DNA of 64,000 nt from Affinibrenneria salicis (GCF_008710095.1 NZ_VYKJ01000008.1:173859-237858); one strand, 5' to 3'. Counted from the first letter of the stretch, positions 36,787 to 45,810 are shown. The notes: generated by a model not told the origin, from the sequence alone. Made by a program: numbers and translations.

Positions 36787-37671
36787 ATGACAAAAGTTAC
36801 CGTTGCCGCTACGCAAATGGCCTGTTCCTGGGACTTGCCCGGCAATATTGAGCGAGCCGAAAAGCTGGTTCGTCAGGCGCAGCGTGAAGGGGCGCAGATC
36901 ATTCTGATTCAGGAACTGTTCGCCGCGCCCTATTTCTGTATCGATCAGAGCCCGGAGCACTATGCTCTGGCGCAGGAGCTGGAAAACAGCCCGTTGATTA
37001 AACATTTCTCCGCGCTGGCGGCGGAGCTGCAGGTGGTGTTGCCGCTGAGCTTCTTCGAACGCGCCAATAACGCCTATTATAACTCGCTGGTGATGATCGA
37101 TGCCGACGGTTCCGTGCTGGATGTCTATCGCAAGACGCATATTCCCAACGGACCGGCCTACCAGGAAAAACAATTTTTTATTCCGGGCGATACCGGTTTC
37201 AAAGTCTGGCAGACCCGCTACGCGAAGGTCGGCGTGGGGATTTGCTGGGATCAGTGGTTCCCGGAAACGGCGCGCAGCCTGGCGCTGCTCGGCGCGGAAG
37301 TGATTTTCTATCCGACCGCCATCGGCTCCGAGCCGGCGTATCCGGAGATCGACAGCCAGCCGCACTGGACGCGGGTGCAGCAGGGGCATGCCGCGGCTAA
37401 CCTGGTGCCGGTCGTGGCGTCGAACCGCATCGGCACCGAGGCGAGTAAATATATCGACGGGCTGGAGATGACCTTCTACGGCTCCTCTTTCATCGCCGAT
37501 CAGACCGGCGAACTGGTCGCGCAGGCCAACCGGACGGATGAAACCGTGCTGGTGCACGAGTTCGATCTGACCGCCATTGCCGCACAGCGCGCCTCCTGGG
37601 GACTGTTTCGCGATCGTCGTCCGGACATGTACGGCGTGCTGGCCAGTTCTGACGGCAAAACACGGAGATAA
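36787..37671 (+). CDS. aguB: AguB, N-carbamoylputrescine amidase
   Basis: Nitrilase-superfamily amidase that converts N-carbamoylputrescine to putrescine, CO2 and ammonia. The ATG at 36787, with GAGG upstream, gives 294 residues starting MTKVTVAATQMACSWDLPGN. The catalytic triad is visible: Glu in LIQELFAAPYFC, Lys in YRKTHIPNGPAYQEK and Cys in VGICWDQWFPE. It is followed 3 bases later by aguA, making the two-step agmatine-to-putrescine route. Its placement between pfkA and tpiA is not the E. coli arrangement. Confidence 0.93.
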   Translation: MTKVTVAATQMACSWDLPGNIERAEKLVRQAQREGAQIILIQELFAAPYFCIDQSPEHYALAQELENSPLIKHFSALAAELQVVLPLSFFERANNAYYNSLVMIDADGSVLDVYRKTHIPNGPAYQEKQFFIPGDTGFKVWQTRYAKVGVGICWDQWFPETARSLALLGAEVIFYPTAIGSEPAYPEIDSQPHWTRVQQGHAAANLVPVVASNRIGTEASKYIDGLEMTFYGSSFIADQTGELVAQANRTDETVLVHEFDLTAIAAQRASWGLFRDRRPDMYGVLASSDGKTRR

Positions 37672-37674
37672 GCG

Positions 37675-38763
37675 ATGGAACAGCAAACAACGCCGCGTCA
37701 GGACGGCTTTTCGATGCCGGCGGAATGGGCGCAGCATGAAGCGGTATGGATGCTCTGGCCCTGGCGCCGGGATAACTGGCGCGCCGGAGCTGAACCGGCT
37801 CAGCGTACCTTTGCCGCGGTCGCCGCCGCCATTGCGCGGAAAACGCCGGTGTTTATGGGCGTGCCGCGCGATCAGCTCGAACGCGCGAAACAGATAATGC
37901 CGCCGCAGGCGACGCTGGTGGAGATGGCCAGCGACGATGCCTGGATGCGGGATACCGGGCCGACCATGTTGCTTAACAACGCCGGCGAACGGCGCGGCGT
38001 GCACTGGCGCTTTAACGCCTGGGGAGGAGAACTGGGCGGTCTGTATGCGGACTGGCGTCAGGATGAGCAGGTGGCTGAGCAGGTGCTGGCCTGTCATCAC
38101 AATATCGGCTATCGCGCCCCACTGATTCTGGAAGGCGGCTCGATTCATACCGACGGCGAAGGCACGCTGTTAACCACGGCGGAGTGCCTGCTTAACCCGA
38201 ACCGCAACCCGCAGCTCAATCAGCAACAGATTGAACAGCGATTGCGCGATTATCTCGGCGTCTCGACTTTCATCTGGCTGCCCGAAGGGGTGTATAACGA
38301 CGAAACGGACGGCCACATCGATAATATGTGCTGCTTCGTGCGCCCGGGCGAAGTGGCGCTGCACTGGACGGACGACAAAGACGATCCGCAGTATGCGCGT
38401 TCGCAGGCCGCCTGGCAGGTGCTGTCGGAGGCGCGGGATGCGCAGGGACGCCAGCTAAAAATCTGGAAACTGCCGGCGCCGGGGCCGCTTTACGCGACGC
38501 CGGAAGAAACGGCCGACGTGTGCGACGGCGAAGCGATTGAACGCTATGCCGGATCGCGTCTGGCGGGCTCTTATGTGAATTTCCTGATTAGCAATCAGCA
38601 GATCATTTTCCCGCTGCTCGATGCGCGGACCGATGACCTCGCCCGCGATCTGCTGCAGCAAATGTTCCCTGAATATCTGATTAGCGGCGTGCCGGCGCGA
38701 GAGATTCTGCTGGGCGGCGGCAATATTCACTGCATTACGCAACAAATTCCCGCGCTACAGTAA
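37675..38763 (+). CDS. aguA: AguA, agmatine deiminase
   Basis: Guanidino-group-modifying enzyme hydrolysing agmatine to N-carbamoylputrescine and ammonia; its product is the substrate of the adjacent aguB. 362 residues. Family features include [12 protein letters not shown] near the N-terminus, WMRDTGPTM, the catalytic-site stretch [21 protein letters not shown] near residues 205-225 (His-containing), and the C-terminal nucleophilic Cys in [16 protein letters not shown]. It is the last gene of a two-gene operon. Confidence 0.94.
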   Translation: MEQQTTPRQDGFSMPAEWAQHEAVWMLWPWRRDNWRAGAEPAQRTFAAVAAAIARKTPVFMGVPRDQLERAKQIMPPQATLVEMASDDAWMRDTGPTMLLNNAGERRGVHWRFNAWGGELGGLYADWRQDEQVAEQVLACHHNIGYRAPLILEGGSIHTDGEGTLLTTAECLLNPNRNPQLNQQQIEQRLRDYLGVSTFIWLPEGVYNDETDGHIDNMCCFVRPGEVALHWTDDKDDPQYARSQAAWQVLSEARDAQGRQLKIWKLPAPGPLYATPEETADVCDGEAIERYAGSRLAGSYVNFLISNQQIIFPLLDARTDDLARDLLQQMFPEYLISGVPAREILLGGGNIHCITQQIPALQ

Positions 38764-38860
38764 TTTCATCGCTGCGGTAGCCGGTTCCGGGGCGATCGTG
38801 TCCATCCTCAGCGCTGAGTTCGCTCAGTGGCTGGGGGGAAGGCGGTGGGGGAAGAACGAC

Positions 38861-38892
38861 GAAGGGCATTTCCCGTATGGGAAATGCCCTTC
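38861..38892. repeat. Perfect 14-bp inverted repeat after aguA
   Basis: GAAGGGCATTTCCC (38861-38874) and its exact complement (38879-38892) flank GTAT. No T-run follows on the plus strand. It may stop transcription from aguBA and from the convergent tpiA side, or be a mobile palindrome. Confidence 0.85.
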
Positions 38893-38922
38893 AGGCTGCC
38901 GATGGATATTCCGGCGTCCGTC

Positions 38923-38942
38923 ATCCCCGCGCAGGCGGGGAT
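38923..38942. repeat. REP-like palindrome
   Basis: ATCCCCGC-GCAG-GCGGGGAT, preceded by CCGTC, forms an 8-bp perfect stem. Palindromes with this core (GTCATCCCCGC...GCGGGGATC) are a widespread interspersed repeat type in proteobacterial intergenic regions. Only one copy with this loop was noticed in the window. Confidence 0.6.
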
Positions 38943-39015
38943 CTACAAGGAATACGGGTTATCGGCCACTACAGGTTGTCAGCAGGCGCGATACCCGCAT
39001 TTCTGACGGCTATGC

Positions 39016-39783
39016 TTAGCCGCGTTTAGCGGCAGCAGCGGCTTTCACGATAACGGCAAAGGCATCGGCTTTCAGTGACGCGCCGCCAACCAGGGCGCCG
39101 TCGATATCCGGCTGAGTGAACAGCTCTGCTGCGTTGCCCGCATTAACCGAACCGCCGTACTGGATGGTGACCTGAGCGGCAACGTTAGCATCCTGTTTGG
39201 CGATGTGGCCACGGATGAATTTGTGCACGGCCTGAGCCTGCGCCGGCGTAGCGGATTTGCCGGTACCGATGGCCCAGATAGGTTCATAGGCGACTACTGC
39301 GCCTTCAAAAGCTTTCGCGCCCAGCGTATTCAGTACCGCGTCCAGCTGACGAGCGCATACGGCTTCGGTCTGGCCGGCTTCGTTTTCGGCTTCGGTTTCA
39401 CCGATGCACAGTACCGGAGTCAGACCCGCTTCTTTCAGTACGCCAAATTTTTTGGCGATGAATTCGTCGCTTTCTTTGTGATAGGTACGGCGTTCTGAAT
39501 GGCCGATGATGATATGGGTCGCGCCGATGTCTTTCAGCATGGCGGCAGAGGTTTCACCGGTGAAGGCGCCGGACAGATTAACGTCGACGTTCTGTGCGCC
39601 CAGCGCGATACGGCTGCCGGCCAGTTCGTGTTTCGCCAGATCCAGATAGACTTCCGGCGGCGCAATGGCGATATCGCAGCCGTCGATCGCGCTGACTTCT
39701 TTGCGCAGTGCGGCAATCAGTTCGTTAACCATGTGAGTGCTGCCGTTCAGTTTCCAGTTACCCATAACTAATGGACGTCGCAT
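39016..39783 (-). CDS. tpiA: TpiA, triosephosphate isomerase
   Basis: Interconverts dihydroxyacetone phosphate and glyceraldehyde-3-phosphate; 255 residues, same as E. coli. TIM-barrel active-site residues are Lys in MGNWKLNGS, His in IIGHSERR and Glu in [21 protein letters not shown]; phosphate-binding loops IQYGGSVN and GALVGGASL are intact. It connects to the DHAP made by the OtnC route and by glycerol use. The 5' flank contains an 11-base direct repeat at 39814/39829. Confidence 0.98.
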   Translation of the reverse strand: MRRPLVMGNWKLNGSTHMVNELIAALRKEVSAIDGCDIAIAPPEVYLDLAKHELAGSRIALGAQNVDVNLSGAFTGETSAAMLKDIGATHIIIGHSERRTYHKESDEFIAKKFGVLKEAGLTPVLCIGETEAENEAGQTEAVCARQLDAVLNTLGAKAFEGAVVAYEPIWAIGTGKSATPAQAQAVHKFIRGHIAKQDANVAAQVTIQYGGSVNAGNAAELFTQPDIDGALVGGASLKADAFAVIVKAAAAAKRG

Positions 39784-39813
39784 GTTTTGTTTCCTCCTGC
39801 TGGAATAGCGAGT

Positions 39814-39839
39814 CAGTCAATATTCGACCAGTCAATATT
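39814..39839. repeat. Direct repeat in the tpiA upstream region
   Basis: CAGTCAATATT occurs at 39814-39824 and again at 39829-39839 (15-base period), 30-56 bases upstream of the tpiA start on the minus strand. It could be a duplicated regulatory half-site or just a slippage product. Confidence 0.6.
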
Positions 39840-39926
39840 TTTACTGTCTGCCGGACAGTATAACCTGCCCACAGTATAGAGATGAAATGTCGCCGAGGCT
39901 CGGGTTTTCGTCAATAATATGCCGGC

Positions 39927-40517
39927 TCAGGGTTCAGATAGCGTTAGCTTAATCGGTTCAACAGCAAAAGTTAGCCCTTTTTCGCCGTTATCTGCCACAA
40001 CATAGCGAATGGCGCCGTCGGCCTGCTGGTAAAAGCGCGCGCCTTTGCCTTTTTCCAGCGTTTCGTTCACCTTTTGCTCGCTTTGTTCAACGGATAGCGC
40101 GGGCGAGAACAGACGCAGCAAGGCGGACATATAACTCACCGCCAGCGCCCGGCCGGCGTTTTTCCCCTCGATCTCGGCCTGGGGCAAAAAGGTAATCTGC
40201 ATGGTTTTGATCTTGCCGGTGCCTTTTTCCAGCGCCGTCGACGCGTAGAGATATTGATTAATCTTACTGGCGGCAAAGGTCAGCGGTAAGGTGGTATTGC
40301 CGGTGTCCACCACCTGAAATTCTTCAATCGGCAACGCGGGATTGTTCAGATTAAAGCGGGTGCGGAACTGAACGATCGACAGATCGAACGTCGGCGCGCC
40401 GGCCTGCAGATAAGGCGCCACCGGCGGCTCGCGTTGATCGCCTGGCGCGGCGGGCGCGGGAGATAAGCACAAAAACGATACGGCGAGCATCGACAGGGCG
40501 ACAATGTTTTTTCTCAT
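39927..40517 (-). CDS. yiiQ: YiiQ, DUF1454 secreted protein
   Basis: 196 residues (E. coli YiiQ 199), with a signal peptide MRKNIVALSMLAVSFLCLSP ending near APAAPG. The mature protein fits DUF1454, with FNLNNPALPIEEFQVVD, LTFAASKINQYLYASTALEKG and GARFYQQADGAIRYVVADNGEKG. No function is established. Its place next to tpiA is as in E. coli, 143 bases upstream of tpiA in the same direction. Confidence 0.88.
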   Translation of the reverse strand: MRKNIVALSMLAVSFLCLSPAPAAPGDQREPPVAPYLQAGAPTFDLSIVQFRTRFNLNNPALPIEEFQVVDTGNTTLPLTFAASKINQYLYASTALEKGTGKIKTMQITFLPQAEIEGKNAGRALAVSYMSALLRLFSPALSVEQSEQKVNETLEKGKGARFYQQADGAIRYVVADNGEKGLTFAVEPIKLTLSEP

Positions 40518-40802
40518 TGAGGATCCGGGTTCCTTTGGCTAAGCGGGCGCGCCCGGAAAGCGGCGCGCCGCCGGAAATATGTTACCGCAATCATCACTCT
40601 CCGGCTGCGGCCGGCGCGTCGTCATCCTGCTGAGCGGCGAAAACCATTATTTTAGCGGATGCTGTCTGCATTATGGCGCTTATTCTAACCGATTGTGACG
40701 GCCGTTGCCCTGCGTGATCTCAGGGGAGCAGGCAAACGGGTGCGAATAAGATAGACTGTGCGCAGGCGGCAAAGATAGCGCTAAACGAAAGGGATGAGTC
40801 CG

Positions 40803-41225
40803 ATGAGCCTGCAGCAGTGGTGCTTTTCATTTAAAGGTCGTATTGGGCGCCGGGATTTCTGGATTTGGATGGGCGTCTGGCTGGTATTGTTGATACTGAT
40901 GTTTACGCTGGCCGGGCAGAACTGGCTGGATACTCAATCGGCGGCGTTCGTGATCGTATTCTCGCTCTGGCCGACGGCGGCCGTGTTGGTCAAACGGCTG
41001 CACGACCGCAATAAAGCCGGCTGGTGGGCGCTGTTGCTGGTGCTGGCGTGGTTGCTGCTGGCCGGCAACTGGCAGATGCTGGCGCCGCTCTGGCAGTGGG
41101 GTATTGGGCGTTTCGTGCCCACGCTGATTATGGTGATGATGCTGCTGGACTGCGGCATATTTACCGGCACCGCCGGCGATAACCGCTTCGGGCCGGAGGC
41201 GAAACCGGTGCGGTTCCGCCCCTGA
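40803..41225 (+). CDS. yiiR: YiiR, DUF805 inner-membrane protein
   Basis: Small membrane protein, 140 residues if started at 40803 (MSLQQWCFSFKGRIGRRDFW). The ATG three codons earlier (40794) would sit directly against the purine-rich AAAGGG, too close for a ribosome site, whereas 40803 is well spaced. It has about four membrane segments (WIWMGVWLVLLILMFTLA; FVIVFSLWPTAAVLVKRLHDR; WWALLLVLAWLLLAGNW; FVPTLIMVMMLLDCG). Function unknown. It is convergent with fpr, 12 bases from its stop. Confidence 0.87.
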   Translation: MSLQQWCFSFKGRIGRRDFWIWMGVWLVLLILMFTLAGQNWLDTQSAAFVIVFSLWPTAAVLVKRLHDRNKAGWWALLLVLAWLLLAGNWQMLAPLWQWGIGRFVPTLIMVMMLLDCGIFTGTAGDNRFGPEAKPVRFRP

Positions 41226-41237
41226 AGCCGTACGTTG

Positions 41238-41984
41238 TTACCAGTAATTTTCGCTGGTGATATGGCCAGGGCGACGGCGCAGGTGCCTGGCCATCTGGCG
41301 CTGCTCTTTCAGCATCACCTGAGTATCCCGCACCATCTGCGGGTTGCCGGCCAACATAACGTGGCCGGTTTCCGAGTTTAGCGGCAGACCGACAGCCGCT
41401 TCCAGCGCCCCGCTTTCAATCAGCGCCGGAACGCGCCCGGTCAGCGAGCCGGCCGCCTCTTCCCGGCTGACCACCGTCTGGATGCGCAGCTTGTCGTGAT
41501 AGCGCTGCTGTAGCTGTTGCATTAGCGGCAGGTAGCTGAGATCGCGCGCGAAGCGGGCGGCGTGCACCAGCACGATGTGCCGGAAACGCTCCAAATCTTT
41601 GCCTTCCTGCAGAATGGATAAAAACGGGCCGATGGCGGTGCCCGTCGCCAGCATCCACAGCGTGTCGCACGGCGGCACCTCTTGCAGCACAAAGAAACCG
41701 GCGGAATCCCGGGTGATCATCAATTCGTCGCCGGGGCGCAGCGCATGCAGCCGCGGACTGAGTTTCCCTTCCGGCACGGTGACCAGATAGAACTCAAGGC
41801 TCTCGTCGCTGGGGGCGTTGACATAAGAATAGGCGCGCTGAATGCGTTCGCCGTCAATTTCCAGCCCGAGCTTGGCATATTGACCGGCGGTAAAGGGGGC
41901 TATCGGCGCATGGACCCGAATACTAAACAGACTCTCTGTCCAGCTTTCCACCTGAACAATCTTACCGTTCACCCACTCAGCCAT
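41238..41984 (-). CDS. fpr: Fpr, ferredoxin/flavodoxin-NADP reductase
   Basis: FAD enzyme passing electrons between NADPH and flavodoxin or ferredoxin; 248 residues, same as E. coli. FAD-binding RAYSYVNAPSDESLEFYLV near residues 50-68, GKLSPRLHALRPGDEL, nucleotide-binding MLATGTAIGPFLSILQ and C-terminal HLRRRPGHITSENYW are all typical. It lies 92 bases after glpX with a strong stem-loop between. In E. coli it is a SoxRS target; no SoxS box was identified here. Confidence 0.96.
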   Translation of the reverse strand: MAEWVNGKIVQVESWTESLFSIRVHAPIAPFTAGQYAKLGLEIDGERIQRAYSYVNAPSDESLEFYLVTVPEGKLSPRLHALRPGDELMITRDSAGFFVLQEVPPCDTLWMLATGTAIGPFLSILQEGKDLERFRHIVLVHAARFARDLSYLPLMQQLQQRYHDKLRIQTVVSREEAAGSLTGRVPALIESGALEAAVGLPLNSETGHVMLAGNPQMVRDTQVMLKEQRQMARHLRRRPGHITSENYW

Positions 41985-42007
41985 AGTTTGATGCTCCTGT
42001 CATATCA

Positions 42008-42038
42008 TTATTACCCGGTCTGGTTGACCGGGTAATAA
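42008..42038. other. Perfect 13-bp stem-loop between glpX and fpr
   Basis: TTATTACCCGGTC (42008-42020) pairs exactly with 42026-42038 around TGGTT. It is 38 bases after the glpX stop and 23 bases before the fpr start. It has no T-run in the glpX direction. It could be a weak terminator, an mRNA stabiliser or part of the fpr leader. Confidence 0.8.
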
Positions 42039-42076
42039 GATACGCTATGTTTTAACAAGTGTGAAACATAACGAAC

Positions 42077-43087
42077 TTAAAGCAGGAAATCATGCAGCGC
42101 CTGATCTTTACGATCAAGGTAATGGGTGGAGCGAATGCGGCGGATGGTGCGTGATTTGCCGCGGATCAACAACGTTTCCGTGCTGGCGATATTGCCGTTG
42201 CGGGAAATGCCTTCCAGCAGATCGCCTTTGGTAATGCCGGTGGCGGAGAAGACCACGTTATCATTGCGGGCCATATCGTCCAGACGCAGAACCGTACCGG
42301 CCTGGATACCCATCTGCTGGCAGCGCGCCAGTTCCTGCTCGCCGATGCGTCGGTTCTCTTCAGTATCGCCCTTAACGAGATGACGCGCCAGCAGACGGCC
42401 CTGCATATCGCCGTCCAGCGCGCGGATTACCGCAGCGGAAATAACGCCTTCCGGCGCGCCGCCGATGCCATACAGCACGTCGACTTCGCTATCCGGCATG
42501 CAGGTCAGGATGGATGCGGCCACGTCGCCGTCGGGAATGGCGAAGACCTTCACGCCTAACTGCTGCATTTGCGCGATGATATCGTCGTGGCGCGGTTTGG
42601 CCAGCGTGATCACGGTCAGCTGGTTCAGCGGCTTGCCGGTCTGACGCGCGACATTGCGCAGATTGTCTTCCAGCGGCAGATTGAGGTCGATCGCGCCTTT
42701 GGCCTGCGGGCCGACGATCAGTTTTTCCATATACATGTCCGGCGCGTGCAGGAAGCTGTCTTTTTCGCCGACGGCCAGCACGGCCAACGCGTTGGCCTGG
42801 CCCATGGCGGTCATGCGCGTGCCTTCAATGGGATCGACGGCGATATCAACGGCGGCGCCGTTGCCGGTGCCGACCTGTTCGCCGATAAACAGCATGGGGG
42901 CTTCATCGATTTCGCCTTCGCCGATGACTATTTGACCGTTGATATTGACCTGATTGAGCATGATGCGCATGGCCTGAACGGCCGCATCATCCGCTGCATT
43001 TTTATTACCGCGGCCCAGCCACTTATAACCCGCCAGCGCGGCGGCTTCTGTGACGCGTGAGAACTCAATGGCTAATTCACGTTTCAT
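42077..43087 (-). CDS. glpX: GlpX, class II fructose-1,6-bisphosphatase
   Basis: Gluconeogenic phosphatase, 336 residues, same as E. coli GlpX. Visible are the metal-binding/inositol-phosphatase-type motifs GEGEIDEAPML, VDIAVDPIEGTRMTAMGQ, and MPDSEVDVLYGIGGAPEGVISA. In E. coli it is the third gene of glpFKX; here it is separated from glpK by an MFS gene and about 1.5 kb of repeats, so its transcription must come from a local promoter or from the MFS promoter 160 bases away. Confidence 0.96.
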   Translation of the reverse strand: MKRELAIEFSRVTEAAALAGYKWLGRGNKNAADDAAVQAMRIMLNQVNINGQIVIGEGEIDEAPMLFIGEQVGTGNGAAVDIAVDPIEGTRMTAMGQANALAVLAVGEKDSFLHAPDMYMEKLIVGPQAKGAIDLNLPLEDNLRNVARQTGKPLNQLTVITLAKPRHDDIIAQMQQLGVKVFAIPDGDVAASILTCMPDSEVDVLYGIGGAPEGVISAAVIRALDGDMQGRLLARHLVKGDTEENRRIGEQELARCQQMGIQAGTVLRLDDMARNDNVVFSATGITKGDLLEGISRNGNIASTETLLIRGKSRTIRRIRSTHYLDRKDQALHDFLL

Positions 43088-43247
43088 GGATAACCTGTCT
43101 TTATGGAGTGGGGAGAGAATGTGTGGGCGGGAATTTTATCACAGAGCGGGGTGAGGGGCGTAAAGGTGTTTGCGCCGCCAGCGCGGGCGTGCGGCGGGTT
43201 CGCCCCGCCCAGGCCGTTGCGGCAGCCTGCGCGGGGCATGCGCTCGA

Positions 43248-44543
43248 TTAATTCAGGCTTTTCTTGCCGGCCAGCGGCGGGACGGCGCGTGTTTCCCGCG
43301 CCGGCGCGTTAACCTTAATCATCAACACCACCGACAGCAGCAGGGCGGCGGCCATAAAGCTGTACGACAGGCTGGGGTTGCCGGTCAGCCCGTTCAGGTA
43401 GCCTACCAGCCAGGCGCCGAGGAAAGCGCCCAGCGCGCCGAAGCTGTTGATCAGACCGATCGATACACCCGCCACGTTTTTCGGCAGCAGCTCAGGGATC
43501 AGCGCAAAGAATGGACCATAAGGCGCATACATGCAGGCGGCCGCGACCACCAGCAGGGCGTAGGAAAGCCAGAAATTGTGGTTGCCGATGGTGTAAGAAG
43601 TAAAGAATGCGGCGGATGCGAGCAGCAGCAGCGGCCAGATATACAGCTTACGGTTTTGCATTTTATCCGACAGCCAGGAGACGCCCAGCATCGCCGTAAT
43701 GGCGGCAAAATAAGGCAGGGCGGCCAGCCAGCCGACCGATACGATATCCATCGAGGCCGCGGATTTGATAATGGACGGCATCCACATCATGAAGCCATAG
43801 ACGCCGATGCTCCAAAGCGCATGGACGCTGCACAGCATCACCACGTTGCGCGAACGCAGCGCTTCGCCGTAGTTGCGCACCGGTTTGATCGCCTGCTGTT
43901 CGCGATCCATCGCGGCCTGCAGATCGGCTTTTTCCTGCGCGCTCAGCCAGGCGACGTCGGCGGGTTTATCCCGCACCAGCACCCACCAGCACAGCGCCCA
44001 GATAACGGCCGGGATCCCTTCGATGATAAACATTTCGCGCCAGCCCCAGGCGTTAATCAGATAGCCGGAGACAATAGACATCCACAACACCGTCACCGGG
44101 TTGCCCAGAATCAGGAAGGTGTTGGCCCGCGACCGCTCTTCGCGGGTAAACCAGGTACTGATATAGATCAGCATGGACGGCATCACCGCGGCCTCCACCA
44201 CGCCCAGCACGAAGCGGATCGCCATCAGCGCCGGGATATTGGTGACCATGCCGGTTGCGGCGGCGCAGATGCCCCACAAAATCAGGCTACAGAAAATCAG
44301 TTTTCTGACGCTGCGCTTGACCGCATAGATGGCGCCGGGCACCTGGAAGAAAAAATAGCCCAGAAAGAACAGCGCGCCAATTAACGAAGAGACGCCCTTA
44401 GTGATGCCTAAATCCAGCTCGATACCGGACGCCGCCGCGAAACCATAGTTGGCCCGATCAAGATAGGCCAGACTATAGGTAATGAAGATGATTGGCATCA
44501 AATACCACCAACGCTTAACCGCCAGTTTTTTCGTTGTCATCAT
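43248..44543 (-). CDS. MFS transporter, anion:cation symporter-like, probably for a sugar acid
   Basis: Inner-membrane permease, 431 residues from the tandem ATG at 44543 (alternative 44561; a longer frame from 44660 is unlikely). It has about twelve membrane segments, an N-terminal YSLAYLDRANYGFA and the loop PSMLIYISTWFTREERSRA typical of the ACS/phthalate-tartrate-glucarate branch. Substrate is not identifiable by sequence. Upstream sit a CRP-like site (44820-44835) and a GntR-type operator-like palindrome (44856-44871), pointing to a sugar acid such as gluconate or idonate. It is inserted between glpX and glpK in a place where E. coli has no gene. Confidence 0.82.
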   Translation of the reverse strand: MMTTKKLAVKRWWYLMPIIFITYSLAYLDRANYGFAAASGIELDLGITKGVSSLIGALFFLGYFFFQVPGAIYAVKRSVRKLIFCSLILWGICAAATGMVTNIPALMAIRFVLGVVEAAVMPSMLIYISTWFTREERSRANTFLILGNPVTVLWMSIVSGYLINAWGWREMFIIEGIPAVIWALCWWVLVRDKPADVAWLSAQEKADLQAAMDREQQAIKPVRNYGEALRSRNVVMLCSVHALWSIGVYGFMMWMPSIIKSAASMDIVSVGWLAALPYFAAITAMLGVSWLSDKMQNRKLYIWPLLLLASAAFFTSYTIGNHNFWLSYALLVVAAACMYAPYGPFFALIPELLPKNVAGVSIGLINSFGALGAFLGAWLVGYLNGLTGNPSLSYSFMAAALLLSVVLMIKVNAPARETRAVPPLAGKKSLN

Positions 44544-44819
44544 GAATACCCGTTGAGTCATTAAATTCGTATAAGATCGTTTTATTTCGTTACCACTGGC
44601 CGCATAAATAAGTGAGAAGCGGTGGCGCCGGGTTAAATATTGCTGAGGCTTTCCGGGCAATAAATATTGCCGACCGCCATTCGTCGCGGCGGAATGATCA
44701 GCGCGTTATCGTTAATAAACTTCTGCTTGCCGGAGGGGGAAGACCTTCTGGCCGCTCGAATTATTCAGGCAATAGCTATCAATTCGCTGAATATAAGACC
44801 TGCTTTTCCCTCTCTGTTT

Positions 44820-44835
44820 TGTGAACAAAGTCACT
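44820..44835. promoter_or_regulatory. CRP-like site upstream of the MFS gene
   Basis: TGTGA-ACAAAG-TCACT matches the CRP core at nine of ten positions. It lies about 277 bases upstream of the MFS start. That is far for a direct activator site unless the transcript has a long leader. Confidence 0.5.
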
Positions 44836-44855
44836 GTAAATAGTGTTAAAAAAAG

Positions 44856-44871
44856 ATGTTACTGGTAACGT
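44856..44871. promoter_or_regulatory. GntR/IdnR-type operator-like palindrome
   Basis: ATGTTACTGGTAACGT matches the gluconate-repressor operator ATGTTACCGGTAACAT at 14 of 16 positions and keeps the perfect GTTAC/GTAAC arms. It lies next to the CRP-like site. The gap from 44872 to about 45100 shows nothing else recognisable. Confidence 0.55.
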
Positions 44872-45181
44872 GATCGGCCTGACATTCGGTGACTGACCGG
44901 CGCCGGGTTTGCCGGTTAGTGCCGTGTCGGGCGGCGTTCCGTGCATGGCGATATTTAACCGGCGGCTTTGTTTTAGACGAGTAAATTCATTCAGCTGCCG
45001 GCGGTGAAGTGCGGCGCCGATAATTTGGGCGGCAATCCTTGATCTTGTTACGTGTCGGTCGGGTAATTAACATTGGCAGAGTGGACGGCGGGTATATTTT
45101 AAATAATGCGAGTGGCAGGACGGCCAATGTATCTGCAGCCTGAAGTATGGCGGGTATATATCCTGCATACTGCAAGTTGCA

Positions 45182-45369
45182 GGTGCGTTGGCTTTGTTAC
45201 TCCCATCTATGGGGCTCGCTCTTGCCGGGCCGCGGCCAGCGGCGTTCAAATCCGCTCCCGACGGATTTGTCGTCCGAATCGCATACCCGCGTCAGCTCAT
45301 CGGGATTGATGAGCGGCATCCTGCCTCTCACCGCCGGTCAGCCGTTGGCCGGGTAAATCCGTTGCCGAC
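45182..45369. repeat. Intergenic repeat unit, copy A
   Basis: A 188-bp unit beginning GGTGCGTTGGCT and ending GTTGCCGAC, with internal landmarks GGGGCTCGC, CTTGCCGGGCCG, AGCGGCGTTCAAATCCGCTC, ACCCGCGTCAGCTC, GGGATTGATGAGC and CCGCCGGTCAGCCGTTGG. All recur in the same order in copy B. Confidence 0.9.
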
Positions 45370-45398
45370 GATTCGTCGCTGTGTCGCCGCCTTGCCGC

Positions 45399-45423
45399 AA
45401 CTCGAATTATTTTGGATATAGAC
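45399..45423. repeat. Short dispersed repeat, copy 1
   Basis: AACTCGAATTATTTTGG then ATATAGAC. It recurs at 45732-45756 with one difference, and in diverged form at 50133-50157 behind hslU. Confidence 0.85.
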
Positions 45424-45434
45424 TTCAGGCTGCT

Positions 45435-45630
45435 GGTGCGTTGGCTGCGCTCAATTATTCGCCCCGGCCCAGGGGCTCGCCCTTGCCGGGCCGCCGCCAG
45501 CGGCGTTCAAATCCGCTCCCGACGAATTCGTCGCCCGAATTGCGTACCCGCGTCAGCTCCTTGGGATTGATGAGCGACATTCTGCCTTTCTCCGCCGGTC
45601 AGCCGTTGGTCGGGCAAATTCGTTGCCGAC
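45435..45630. repeat. Intergenic repeat unit, copy B
   Basis: A 196-bp unit with the same ordered landmarks as copy A, including AGCGGCGTTCAAATCCGCTC and the ending GTTGCCGAC. It diverges mostly by point changes and a short insertion near its left end. Copies A and B lie in direct orientation. Confidence 0.9.
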
Positions 45631-45731
45631 GAATTCGTCCTTCGCTTGCCGTCTTACGGATCGCATTCATACGCTGCGCCCATCTGGGGCCAACGCGTGG
45701 CGTTGTTACAAAGGATAACGTTTTGTCCTGT

Positions 45732-45756
45732 AACTCGAATTATTTTGGGTATAGAC
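45732..45756. repeat. Short dispersed repeat, copy 2
   Basis: AACTCGAATTATTTTGG then GTATAGAC, one base different from copy 1 at 45399. Confidence 0.85.
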
Positions 45757-45810
45757 GTAATGGCGGCGCGCTATGGGTAACATCACGGCGTAACATGTTT
45801 CCCTTTAATC

